64,000 nt of DNA from Rhodobacter sp. (GTDB lineage Bacteria; Pseudomonadota; Alphaproteobacteria; Rhodobacterales; Rhodobacteraceae): assembly GCA_027489175.1 (NCBI GenBank), contig JAIYAE010000005.1:62001-126000 (forward strand), written 5' to 3'. Both the position numbers and the translations under genes were made by a program. Of the stretch, positions 27,870 to 35,446 are shown piece by piece; the stretch's first letter is position 1; the number at the start of each line of letters is the position of its first letter. The notes under the pieces are model-generated. The model made no database searches and was not told the origin of the DNA. It saw nothing but the letters and a program-made list of their open reading frames with translations.

Positions 27870-27871
27870 CC

Positions 27872-28681
27872 TTAAGGCCGGGTGCCGCCGGTCGCCTCGG
27901 TCACCCGGTCTGCGGCGGCGCGGACCAGCGCGCCGATCCTGTTGGCATCCGACAGGCCGACGCGGAAGGCGGGGCCAGAGACGGAGAGGCCCGCAACCGG
28001 CTCGCCGTAGGCGTTGAAGATCGGGGCGGCGATGCAGCGCATGCCTTCGGCGCGTTCCTGATCGTCGATGGCAAATCCGCGTTCCCGCGTCCGCGCCAGA
28101 TCACGGATCAGCGCGCTGTCGCTGGTGATCGTCAGCGAGGTGAATTTCTGCAGGCCCTGCCGGGCAATGATGTCGCGCACCCGATCTTCAGGATACCAGG
28201 CCAAAAGCGCCTTGCCGATGCCGCTGGAATGCATCGGGCCTTTGGTGCCGGGGGGGAAGAAGGCGCGGATGGCTTCACTGGTTTCGACCTGGGCGAGGAA
28301 CAGCACCTCACCCCGCACCTCGACTCCCAAATTGGCGGTCTCGCCCGTTTCGCGCATCAGCGCGTCCATCGGCTGGCGGGCGCGTTCCACGACCTTGGTC
28401 CGGCGCAGGAAGGCGGTGCCGATCCGGAAGGCGCCTGCGCCGATGTGCCAAAGCTGGCCCGGTTCCTCAACCTCAACCATCCCGTGCCCTTGCAGGGTCT
28501 GCAGCGCACGGAAGGTGGTGGCGACGGCCTGGCCCGTCTCCTCGGCAAGGTCCGAAAGCGTGCGGCCGGGGCCTTGGGCGAGGTGTTCCAGCAGGAATAG
28601 CGCCCGGTCCAGCGCCTGCACGGTGTTCTGGTCGGTCTTGTCGTTGAAGGCCTTCGGCCGGCCGCGCGGTTTTTGTGCCAT
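27872..28681 (-). CDS. bhcR: IclR-family regulator of the beta-hydroxyaspartate cycle, BhcR
   Basis: 269 residues. The N-terminal winged helix is at about 20-80 (LSDLAEETGQAVATTFRALQ), and the IclR effector domain follows (GMRCIAAPIFNAYGEPVAGL). It is divergent from bhcA with 151 bases between starts. In Paracoccus the regulator in this position binds the bhc promoter and responds to glyoxylate. The assignment rests on the neighbouring complete bhcABCD set rather than on unique residues. Confidence 0.9.
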   Translation of the reverse strand: MAQKPRGRPKAFNDKTDQNTVQALDRALFLLEHLAQGPGRTLSDLAEETGQAVATTFRALQTLQGHGMVEVEEPGQLWHIGAGAFRIGTAFLRRTKVVERARQPMDALMRETGETANLGVEVRGEVLFLAQVETSEAIRAFFPPGTKGPMHSSGIGKALLAWYPEDRVRDIIARQGLQKFTSLTITSDSALIRDLARTRERGFAIDDQERAEGMRCIAAPIFNAYGEPVAGLSVSGPAFRVGLSDANRIGALVRAAADRVTEATGGTRP

Positions 28682-28832
28682 CCCTGTTGCCCTTCCCAGC
28701 GCTGAAAAAGCGCAAGCCCTTGCTTGGGATAAGAAATAGCATGAGATGCGTGTTTTGAAAAATCTTTTCGAAAAAATTGTGAATGGGGGTTGGAGGGCCT
28801 AGAAGAGGGGACATTCAGTGGAGAGAACCCCG
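28682..28832. promoter_or_regulatory. bhcR-bhcA divergent control region
   Basis: Three inverted repeats stand out: GCGCT-gaaaa-AGCGC (28699-28713), GCAT-gag-ATGC (28739-28749) and TTTTCGAAAA (28765-28774). Any could be a BhcR site. The local AT richness around 28750-28782 (tgttttgaaaaatc onward) marks a likely promoter. GGAGAG at 28820-28825 serves bhcA. Confidence 0.5.
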
Positions 28833-30017
28833 ATGTCCTTCCAGAACCCCGTCTTCATCCCCGGTCCGACCAACCTCCCGGAAAGCATCCGCAAGGCTTG
28901 CGACATGCCGACGCTGGACCACCGCAGCCCCGCCTTTGCGCGGATCTTCAAGCCTGCGGTCGAAGGTGTGCGGCGGGTCCTGAAGATGGACGCGGGCGAG
29001 GTCATCCTGATCCCCTCCACCGGCACCGGCGGGTGGGAGGCGGCGGTGTCCAACACCCTGTCGCCCGGCGATACGGTTCTGGCCGCGCGGTTCGGCATGT
29101 TCAGCCACCGCTGGATCGACCTTTGCCAGCGCCACGGGCTGAACGTCCAGATCATCGAGACGCCTTGGGGGCAGGGTGCACCTTTGGCGGCGATCGAGGC
29201 GGCGTTGAAGGCCGACAAGTCGATCAAGGCGGTCCTCGCCACGCATAATGAGACGGCAACCGGCGTGAAGTCCGACATCGCAGGCATCCGCCGCGCGATG
29301 GATGCGGCGGGGCATGGGGCGATGCTGATGGTCGACGGCGTGTCCTCCATCGGGTCGATGCCGTTTGAGTTCAGCGCCTGGGGCGTCGATATTGCGGTGG
29401 CGGGCAGCCAGAAGGGTTTCATGCTGCCGGCGGGTCTGGCGATCCTTGGGATCAGCCCCAAGGCCATTTCGGCGATGGAGACGGCGACCCTGCCGCGCAC
29501 CTTCTTTGATTTCAAGGACATGCTGACCAGCTATGCGCGCGGCGGGTTTCCTTACACGCCTCCGGTTGGCCTGATTGCGGGGCTTGCCCATGCCATCGAG
29601 CTGCTGGAATCCGAATGCCTCGACAATGTCTATGCCCGCCACCACCGCCTTGCGGAAGGCGTGCGCCGAGCGATCACTGCCTGGGGGATGACGCCCTATG
29701 CCGCGACCCCGGACCTTTATTCCGACACCGTGACGGCGGTGAAGGTGCCTGCGGGCTGCGACGGCACGGCTTTGGTGCAGCTTGCGGCCAGCAAGTATGG
29801 CGTCGCCTTTGGGGTGGGTCTGGGGGAAGTGGCCGGCAAGGTCTTCCGCATTGGCCACTTGGGAATGCTGACCGATGTCATGGTCCTCTCTGGCCTTGCC
29901 ACGGCCGAGATGTGCATGGCGGATCTGGGTTGGCCAATCACACTCGGCTCCGGCGTGGCGGCGGCGCAAGACTATTACCGTGGCACCGTGCCCGCCCTGG
30001 CGATGGCCGCAGAATGA
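28833..30017 (+). CDS. bhcA: Aspartate-glyoxylate aminotransferase, BhcA
   Basis: 394 residues, a class-V PLP aminotransferase. PGPTNLPESIRKA opens the protein. The active-site Lys is K194 in VAGSQKGFMLPAG, and PSTGTGGWEAAV and VDGVSSIGSMPF are further family motifs. BhcA transfers an amino group from aspartate to glyoxylate, making glycine and oxaloacetate, the first and regenerating step of the cycle. ATG 28833 is preferred over GTG 28818 because GGAGAG is spaced for it. It leads the bhcABC block; bhcB begins 11 bases after its stop. Confidence 0.95.
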   Translation: MSFQNPVFIPGPTNLPESIRKACDMPTLDHRSPAFARIFKPAVEGVRRVLKMDAGEVILIPSTGTGGWEAAVSNTLSPGDTVLAARFGMFSHRWIDLCQRHGLNVQIIETPWGQGAPLAAIEAALKADKSIKAVLATHNETATGVKSDIAGIRRAMDAAGHGAMLMVDGVSSIGSMPFEFSAWGVDIAVAGSQKGFMLPAGLAILGISPKAISAMETATLPRTFFDFKDMLTSYARGGFPYTPPVGLIAGLAHAIELLESECLDNVYARHHRLAEGVRRAITAWGMTPYAATPDLYSDTVTAVKVPAGCDGTALVQLAASKYGVAFGVGLGEVAGKVFRIGHLGMLTDVMVLSGLATAEMCMADLGWPITLGSGVAAAQDYYRGTVPALAMAAE

Positions 30018-30028
30018 AGGACTTTGCC

Positions 30029-30982
30029 ATGCAGATCCCCACCTTCGAAGATGTGCTGGCCGCCCATGCCCGCATCGCCCCCCATATCCACCGCACGCCG
30101 GTCCTGACCTCCAGCTACCTGAATGACCTGACCGGGGCTGAGCTATTCTTCAAATGCGAGAACTTCCAGAAGGCCGGGGCCTTCAAGGCGCGCGGCGCCT
30201 GCAATGCGGTCTTTGGGCTAAGCGACGAGATGGCTGCCAAAGGCGTTTGCACCCATTCCAGCGGCAACCATGCGCTCAGCCTCAGCTACGCCGCTGGTCG
30301 GCGGGGCATTCCTTGCAACGTCGTGATGCCCCGCACCGCCCCGCAGGCCAAGAAGGATGCTGTGCGCGGCTATGGCGGCGTCATCACCGAATGTGAACCG
30401 TCAACCACCAGCCGTGAGGCGGTCTTCGCCGAGGTCCAGGCCCGCACTGGGGGCGAATTCGTCCACCCCTACAACGACCCCCGCGTGATTGCCGGGCAGG
30501 CCACCTGCTCGCGTGAGCTTCTGGATCAGGTTGACGGGCTGGATGCCCTGATCGCCCCGATCGGCGGCGGCGGCATGATCTCGGGCACCTGCCTGACCGT
30601 GCGCTCCACCGCGCCCGGCGTGCAGGTCTATGCGGCAGAACCGAAGAACGCCGACGACGCCTACCGCAGCTTCAAGGCGGGCCATATCATCGCTGACGAC
30701 GCGCCGGAAACGATTGCTGACGGGCTGAAAGTCCCGCTCAAGGATCTGACCTGGCATTTCGTGCAGTCGACCGTCACCGACATCTTCACCGCGACCGAGG
30801 ATCAGATCATCGACGCAATGAAGCTGACCTGGAAGCGGATGAAGATCGTGATGGAGCCGTCTTGCGCCGTCCCCCTCGCCGCGATCCTGGCCAACCCGGA
30901 GGTGTTCCGTGGCCGCCGTGTTGGCGTCATCATCACCGGCGGCAACGTCGATCTGGACAACCTGCCTTGGATGAAAGGGTAA
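30029..30982 (+). CDS. bhcB: beta-hydroxyaspartate dehydratase, BhcB
   Basis: 317 residues, a fold-type II PLP enzyme related to serine/threonine dehydratase and serine racemase. The PLP Lys is K53 in KAGAFKARGACN, the phosphate loop IGGGGMISG is near residue 180, and SSGNHALSLSY is conserved. It removes water from erythro-beta-hydroxyaspartate to give iminosuccinate. The start MQIPTFEDVLAAH at 30029 has GAAGGAC upstream. An alternative in-frame ATG at 30014 overlaps the bhcA stop. Gene order and similarity to Paracoccus BhcB make the identification firm. Confidence 0.95.
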   Translation: MQIPTFEDVLAAHARIAPHIHRTPVLTSSYLNDLTGAELFFKCENFQKAGAFKARGACNAVFGLSDEMAAKGVCTHSSGNHALSLSYAAGRRGIPCNVVMPRTAPQAKKDAVRGYGGVITECEPSTTSREAVFAEVQARTGGEFVHPYNDPRVIAGQATCSRELLDQVDGLDALIAPIGGGGMISGTCLTVRSTAPGVQVYAAEPKNADDAYRSFKAGHIIADDAPETIADGLKVPLKDLTWHFVQSTVTDIFTATEDQIIDAMKLTWKRMKIVMEPSCAVPLAAILANPEVFRGRRVGVIITGGNVDLDNLPWMKG

Positions 30983-30986
30983 CATC

Positions 30987-32150
30987 ATGAACACGCATCC
31001 GAAATTCGAAGGCCTTGAAGTCGGCTATGACATCCCCGCCCTGCCGGGGATGGCCGAGGCCGATATCCAGACCCCCTGTCTGGTGCTGGACCTTGATGCG
31101 CTGGAGCGGAACATCAAGAAGATGGGCGACTATGCCAAGGCGCACGGCATGCGCCACCGGGTACATGGCAAGATGCACAAATCGGTCGACGTGGCGCTGT
31201 TGCAGGAACGGCTGGGCGGTTCGGTCGGCGTCTGCTGCCAGAAGGTGTCAGAGGCCGAGGTTTTCGCCCGTGGCGGTATAAAGGATGTGCTGGTCAGCAA
31301 TCAGGTCCGCGATCTGGCCAAGATCGACCGTCTGGCGCGCATCCCGAAGCTGGGAGCCCGTGCGATCTGCTGCGTCGACATGCTGGACAACGTGGCCGAT
31401 CTTTCGGCAGCGGCGGTGAAGCATGGCACGACCATCGAATGCCTGGTGGAAATCGACTGCGGCGCGGGGCGCTGCGGGGTGAAGACCACGGCTGAGGTTG
31501 TGGCGCTGGCCAAGGCGATTGATGCCGCCCCTGGCCTGAAGTTTGCCGGCATCCAGGCCTATCAGGGCGCGATGCAGCACATGGACAGCTATGACGACCG
31601 CAAGGCCAAGATCGCCATAGCCGTGGCGCAGGTGAAGGACGCGGTGGATACGCTGAAGGCCGATGGCATCGCCTGCGACATCGTCGGTGGCGGTGGCACA
31701 GGCAGCTACTATTTTGAAAGCACTTCAGGGGTTTACAACGAGCTGCAGTGCGGCAGCTATGCCTTCATGGACGCGGACTACGGCCGTATCCTTGACAAGG
31801 ATGGCAAGCGGATCGACCAGGGCGAATGGGAGAACGCGCTGTTCATCCTGACCTCGGTGATGAGCCACGCGAAGGCCGACAAGGCGATCGTCGATGCGGG
31901 CCTGAAGGCGCAGTCGGTCGACAGCGGCCTGCCGGTGATCTTCGGCCGGACGGATGTCAAATACGTCAAATGCAGCGATGAACATGGCGTGGTCGAAGAC
32001 CCGCAGGGCGTGCTGAAGGTGAACGACAAGCTGAAGCTGGTGCCCGGCCACTGTGACCCGACCTGCAACGTGCATGACTGGTATGTCGGCGTGCGCAATG
32101 GCGTGGTCGAGGTGGTCTGGCCCGTCTCGGCCCGCGGCAAGGCCTACTAG
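30987..32150 (+). CDS. bhcC: beta-hydroxyaspartate aldolase, BhcC
   Basis: 387 residues. A fold-type III PLP enzyme of the D-threonine aldolase/DSD family: an alanine-racemase-like N-terminal barrel with RVHGKMHKSVD (K62 the likely PLP Lys), then a C-terminal metal-binding domain (VPGHCDPTCNVHDWYVG). It condenses glycine with glyoxylate to erythro-beta-hydroxyaspartate, the carbon-carbon bond-forming step. It starts 4 bases after the bhcB stop. A dispersed repeat separates it from bhcD. Confidence 0.95.
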   Translation: MNTHPKFEGLEVGYDIPALPGMAEADIQTPCLVLDLDALERNIKKMGDYAKAHGMRHRVHGKMHKSVDVALLQERLGGSVGVCCQKVSEAEVFARGGIKDVLVSNQVRDLAKIDRLARIPKLGARAICCVDMLDNVADLSAAAVKHGTTIECLVEIDCGAGRCGVKTTAEVVALAKAIDAAPGLKFAGIQAYQGAMQHMDSYDDRKAKIAIAVAQVKDAVDTLKADGIACDIVGGGGTGSYYFESTSGVYNELQCGSYAFMDADYGRILDKDGKRIDQGEWENALFILTSVMSHAKADKAIVDAGLKAQSVDSGLPVIFGRTDVKYVKCSDEHGVVEDPQGVLKVNDKLKLVPGHCDPTCNVHDWYVGVRNGVVEVVWPVSARGKAY

Positions 32151-32153
32151 CCT

Positions 32154-32206
32154 TTCATTCTGGCCCAAATATCCCACGGGGGTGCGGGGGTGTGAAACCC
32201 CCGCTC
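32154..32206 (-). repeat. Dispersed hairpin-tail element, copy C
   Basis: Reverse orientation. The hairpin is GCGGGGGT-gtgaa-ACCCCCGC (32184-32204), which reads TTCAC in the loop on the other strand. The tail to the left is TTCATTCTGGCCCAAATATC and CCACGGG. It occupies nearly the whole bhcC-bhcD gap. Confidence 0.8.
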
Positions 32207-32231
32207 CTGCGCCTGCAACAGGAGCCCACCC

Positions 32232-33191
32232 ATGCTGATCGTCCCCGAGGCGCTGATTGCGTCGCTTGTATCCCCCGAAGACGCCTTCGCGGCCGTGGAG
32301 GCAACCTTTGCCGCCATGGCCCGGGGTGAAGCGTACAACTTCCCCGTCGTGCGTGAGGCGCTGGGGGAAGGCCGCCAATATGGCTTCAAGTCGGGGCTGG
32401 ACCGGTCGGGGCACATGCTGGGCGTCAAGGCGGGGGGGTATTTCCCCGGCAATGCGGCCAAGGGGATCATCAACCACCAGTCCACGGTGTTTCTCTTTGA
32501 CCCCGACACCGGGCGCCCGACCGCGATGGTCGGCGGGGGGCTTCTGACGGCGCTGCGGACAGCGGCGGCGAGTGCCATTTCCATCGATCGGCTGGCGCGG
32601 CAGGATGCGCGCGTGCTGGGGATGGTCGGCGCGGGGCATCAGGCGGGGTTCCAGCTGCGGGCGGCGGCGCGGGTGCGGCGGTTCGAGAAAGTCATCGCCT
32701 GGAACCTGCACCCGGACATGCTGCCCAAGCTGGGCGCGATTGCCGCCGAACTTGGCCTGCCATTTGAAGCGGTTCCGCTGGAGCGGATGGTCGAGGCGGA
32801 TGTGATCGTGACCATCACCTCGTCGCCCGCCGCCAGTCTGATGGCGGCCCATATCAGCCCGGGCACACATCTGGCCTGCATGGGCACGGATACCAAGGGC
32901 AAGCAAGAGGTTGAGGCGACGCTGGTCGCCGCCGCCTCGGTCTTTACCGATGAGGTGGCGCAGTCGGTCAGCATCGGCGAAGCGCAACATGCCGTGGCCG
33001 ATGCATCGCTGGACGCTGCCAGCATCACACCCTTGGGCGATGTGCTGATCGGCCGGCATCCGGGGCGGCGGACGGCGAGCGAGATCACGCTCTTTGACGG
33101 GACCGGGGTGGGTCTGCAAGACCTTGCCGTGGCTGCGGTTGCGGTGCAGCGGGCGCATGAGCGGAGCCTCGGGACCAGGGTTGAGGTCTGA
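32232..33191 (+). CDS. bhcD: Iminosuccinate reductase, BhcD
   Basis: 319 residues of the ornithine cyclodeaminase/mu-crystallin family. Substrate-binding GRQYGFKSGLDRSGHMLGVK lies in the N-terminal domain. A nucleotide-binding segment follows (RVLGMVGAGHQAGFQLRAAA), and SITPLGDVLIGRHPGR lies near the C-terminus. It reduces iminosuccinate to L-aspartate, closing the cycle. CAGGAG precedes ATG 32232. The 81-base gap from bhcC is filled by a hairpin element, which may set bhcD expression apart from bhcABC. Confidence 0.95.
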   Translation: MLIVPEALIASLVSPEDAFAAVEATFAAMARGEAYNFPVVREALGEGRQYGFKSGLDRSGHMLGVKAGGYFPGNAAKGIINHQSTVFLFDPDTGRPTAMVGGGLLTALRTAAASAISIDRLARQDARVLGMVGAGHQAGFQLRAAARVRRFEKVIAWNLHPDMLPKLGAIAAELGLPFEAVPLERMVEADVIVTITSSPAASLMAAHISPGTHLACMGTDTKGKQEVEATLVAAASVFTDEVAQSVSIGEAQHAVADASLDAASITPLGDVLIGRHPGRRTASEITLFDGTGVGLQDLAVAAVAVQRAHERSLGTRVEV

Positions 33192-33195
33192 GGCC

Positions 33196-33244
33196 CAAAA
33201 TCCTTGCGCAAGGATTTTGACAAATTTCTTACTCAAGAAACTTG
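33196..33244 (+). repeat. Double AT-rich hairpin element, copy 1
   Basis: CAAAATCCTT-gcgc-AAGGATTTTG (33196-33219), one base, then CAAATTTCTT-actc-AAGAAACTTG (33221-33244, one mismatch). It starts five bases after the bhcD stop and is well placed to terminate the bhc operon. Confidence 0.75.
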
Positions 33245-33336
33245 GGCCGAGGTGGATTGTGACGGGCACAAGAACCGCTGTTGCTGTGGCGCCCTGGTCG
33301 TGCTGAGACTGCCGCGACGGCAAGGGAGTGCGGGCG

Positions 33337-34311
33337 ATGCGGGTCTTCATCAACGGCTTCGGGCGGATCGGGCGGTCGGTCCTGCGCGCCTGGGCTGAGC
33401 GGCCCGAGGCCTGGCCGGGGCTGGAGATCACCGGCATCAACGACATCGCGGCGCCCGAGATGTGCGCTTACCTCTTCAGCTATGACAGCACCTTCGGGCC
33501 CTGGCGCGGCACGGCCGAGTTGCGCGAGGGGGCGCTGGTGGTCAATGGCCGCGCGCTTCCCTTGCACCGGGTGGCCGATATCTCGACCCTCGATCTGGCG
33601 GGGGTGGATGTGGTGCTGGAATGCACCGGGCGGGCGGACAGGGTGGAGGTTGCAGGGCGGGGGCTGCAGGCGGGGGCGCGGCGGGTGCTGGTGTCGGGGC
33701 CTTCGGCGGCGGCGGAGGTGACGGTGGTCCTTGGCGCGAATGAGGGCGTGCTTGCGGGTCAGCGGATCGTGTCGAACGCGAGCTGCACCACGAACGCACT
33801 GGCCCCTTTGGTGCGGCTTCTGGACCGGGAGTGGGGGGTGGAAACCGGGTCGATGACCACGATCCACTGCTACACCGGCAGCCAGCCCACGGTGGACGCC
33901 CCGGCCGCCGACTTTGCCCGGAGCCGGGCGGCGGCCTTGTCGATGGTGCCGACCACGACCAGCGCCCAGCGGTTGCTTGATGTGGTCTTGCCCGAGGTGG
34001 CGGGGCGGATCATGGGGGCGGCGGTGCGGGTGCCGGTGGCGAGCGTCTCTTGCGTCGACCTGACGGTGGTCACCCGGCGGCCGGCGACGGCTGAGGCGGT
34101 GAATGCGGCCTTTCGGGCGGCGGGGGGGGTGATTGGGGCGACGGATCTGCCGCTCGTCTCCACAGACCTGCGGGCGCGGGGGGAGAGCATTGTGATGGCT
34201 TGCCCGGAGACCAGGGTCACGCCGCAGGGGCTGCTGCGGGTGTTTGGGTGGTATGACAATGAGTGGGGCTTTTCCAACCGGATGCTGGATGTGGCGCGGT
34301 TGATGGCGTGA
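33337..34311 (+). CDS. Glyceraldehyde-3-phosphate dehydrogenase family (Gap/Epd)
   Basis: 324 residues. The N-terminal NAD fold is MRVFINGFGRIGRSVLRAW, the catalytic Cys is C150 in SNASCTTNALAPL with H177 in TIHCYTGSQP, and the ending WYDNEWGFSNRM is typical. The usual SCTTNCLAP carries Ala at the second Cys position. It is either a second GAPDH or an erythrose-4-phosphate dehydrogenase-like enzyme. ATG 33337 has CAAGGGA upstream. It follows the bhc locus but is separated by a terminator-like double hairpin, so co-regulation is doubtful. Confidence 0.85.
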   Translation: MRVFINGFGRIGRSVLRAWAERPEAWPGLEITGINDIAAPEMCAYLFSYDSTFGPWRGTAELREGALVVNGRALPLHRVADISTLDLAGVDVVLECTGRADRVEVAGRGLQAGARRVLVSGPSAAAEVTVVLGANEGVLAGQRIVSNASCTTNALAPLVRLLDREWGVETGSMTTIHCYTGSQPTVDAPAADFARSRAAALSMVPTTTSAQRLLDVVLPEVAGRIMGAAVRVPVASVSCVDLTVVTRRPATAEAVNAAFRAAGGVIGATDLPLVSTDLRARGESIVMACPETRVTPQGLLRVFGWYDNEWGFSNRMLDVARLMA

Positions 34312-34421
34312 TGCGTCCACCGTGGACAGCGCGCAGATCCTGAGCCAATTCAATGGCTTGGCTCTGGAGATTCAGAAACAGTTAAGACTTGGAGCGGCAG
34401 CGAAGGCGGCCGCTTTCGGGA

Positions 34422-34478
34422 CTGGAGGGTTTCACACCCTCCAGACCTCCCGTGGGATATTTGGGCCAGAATGAAAGT
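34422..34478 (+). repeat. Dispersed hairpin-tail element, copy D
   Basis: The 9-bp hairpin CTGGAGGGT-ttcac-ACCCTCCAG (34422-34444) is followed by CCTCCCGTGGGATATTTGGG and CCAGAATGAAAG. It lies in the 280-base gap after the GAPDH-family gene; the rest of that gap holds only the ECF promoter candidate. Confidence 0.8.
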
Positions 34479-34513
34479 GTTTTTGAGGAAAATGCAGAAA
34501 AATCGGTAGGGCG

Positions 34514-34540
34514 TGTCGATTGGGGGCAGGGACAGGTGTC
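34514..34540 (+). promoter_or_regulatory. Candidate ECF42 promoter
   Basis: TGTCGA (34514-34519), a 17-base spacer, then TGTC (34537-34540). From memory, ECF42 targets have TGTCGA at -35 and a CGWC-like -10; one base differs here. It lies 52 bases before the first gene of a transcription unit that ends in an ECF42-type sigma gene, as expected for autoregulation. Confidence 0.45.
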
Positions 34541-34591
34541 ATGGGGGCAGAGGATGTCATCCCGGCATCGTCGTGAACCGATGGAGACCCC

Positions 34592-35038
34592 ATGATGTCT
34601 GTTTCTTCCCCAACCGAAAGACCCACCCGCGCGCCGGTCTGGTTTCTGGCCGCAGCTTTGGGCGGCATTGCCTGGAATGTGTTCGGCGTGGTGCAGTTTG
34701 CCGGATCGGTGACGGCCACAGCGGAGAGCCTGGTCGCCAGCGGTCTGACGTCAGAGCAGGCGGCGGTGATGACCGGTTACCCCGTCTGGATGACGCTGGC
34801 CTTTGGCCTTGGGGTGGCGGGGGGGCTGGTGGGCAGTGTTCTTTTGCTGTTGCGCAAGGGGTTGGCGCGGGGGGTGCTGCTGACTTCGCTTCTGGCTTAC
34901 GTCGCCTTGTGGATTGGCGATGCCGTCTATGGCGTGTTTGCCGCGATGGGCGCGCCGCAGGTGGTGATTCTGACGCTGGTCGTGGCAATTGCCGCGGCCC
35001 TTTACTGGGTCAGCCGGCTGCCCGCTGCAGAAGCCTGA
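34592..35038 (+). CDS. Four-helix membrane protein in the ECF42 operon, unknown
   Basis: 148 residues, hydrophobic helices at about 17-38, 64-84, 92-112 and 120-140. No signature I recognise. ATG 34592 or the next codon, with GGAGAC upstream. It lies downstream of a candidate ECF42 promoter and 48 bases before the DGPF protein gene, so it probably belongs to the same regulon. Confidence 0.6.
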   Translation: MMSVSSPTERPTRAPVWFLAAALGGIAWNVFGVVQFAGSVTATAESLVASGLTSEQAAVMTGYPVWMTLAFGLGVAGGLVGSVLLLLRKGLARGVLLTSLLAYVALWIGDAVYGVFAAMGAPQVVILTLVVAIAAALYWVSRLPAAEA

Positions 35039-35086
35039 GACCCGCCCGCAAAACCCATGTTACCTTTCAGCAAACGGAGAGACCCG

Positions 35087-35446
35087 ATGCAATTCATGTT
35101 GATTCTGAACGAGACGCCCGAAGACTTTGCCCGCCGCGCCAACCCGGACGAGGCAGGGGCCTATTGGGGCGGCTGGAATGCCTTTATTGGCGCGATGGCG
35201 CAGGCGGGCGTGATCGTAAAGGGTGACGGGCTGCAGGCCCCGCAGATGGCCACGACGTTGCGGGTCCGCGACGGCAAGCGGCAGGTGGAGGATGGCCCCT
35301 TTGCCGACACCAAGGAACAGCTTGGCGGGTATTTCGTGATCGAGGTGCCCGATCTGGACGCGGCGCTTGACTGGGCGGCGCAGGCGCCGTCGGCGCTGAC
35401 CGCGTCGGTCGAGGTGCGGCCTGTGCTTGTCATGCCCCCGACGTGA
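35087..35446 (+). CDS. YciI-like DGPF-domain protein
   Basis: 119 residues. The motif DGPFADTKEQLGGYFVIEV gives the DGPF subgroup its name. The ferredoxin-like fold (MQFMLILNE, then the His/Asp pocket) is typical of YCII proteins. These are the constant genomic partners of ECF42 sigma factors, and their biochemical role is unknown. CGGAGAG precedes ATG 35087. The stop overlaps the GTG of the sigma gene by four bases. Confidence 0.9.
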   Translation: MQFMLILNETPEDFARRANPDEAGAYWGGWNAFIGAMAQAGVIVKGDGLQAPQMATTLRVRDGKRQVEDGPFADTKEQLGGYFVIEVPDLDAALDWAAQAPSALTASVEVRPVLVMPPT

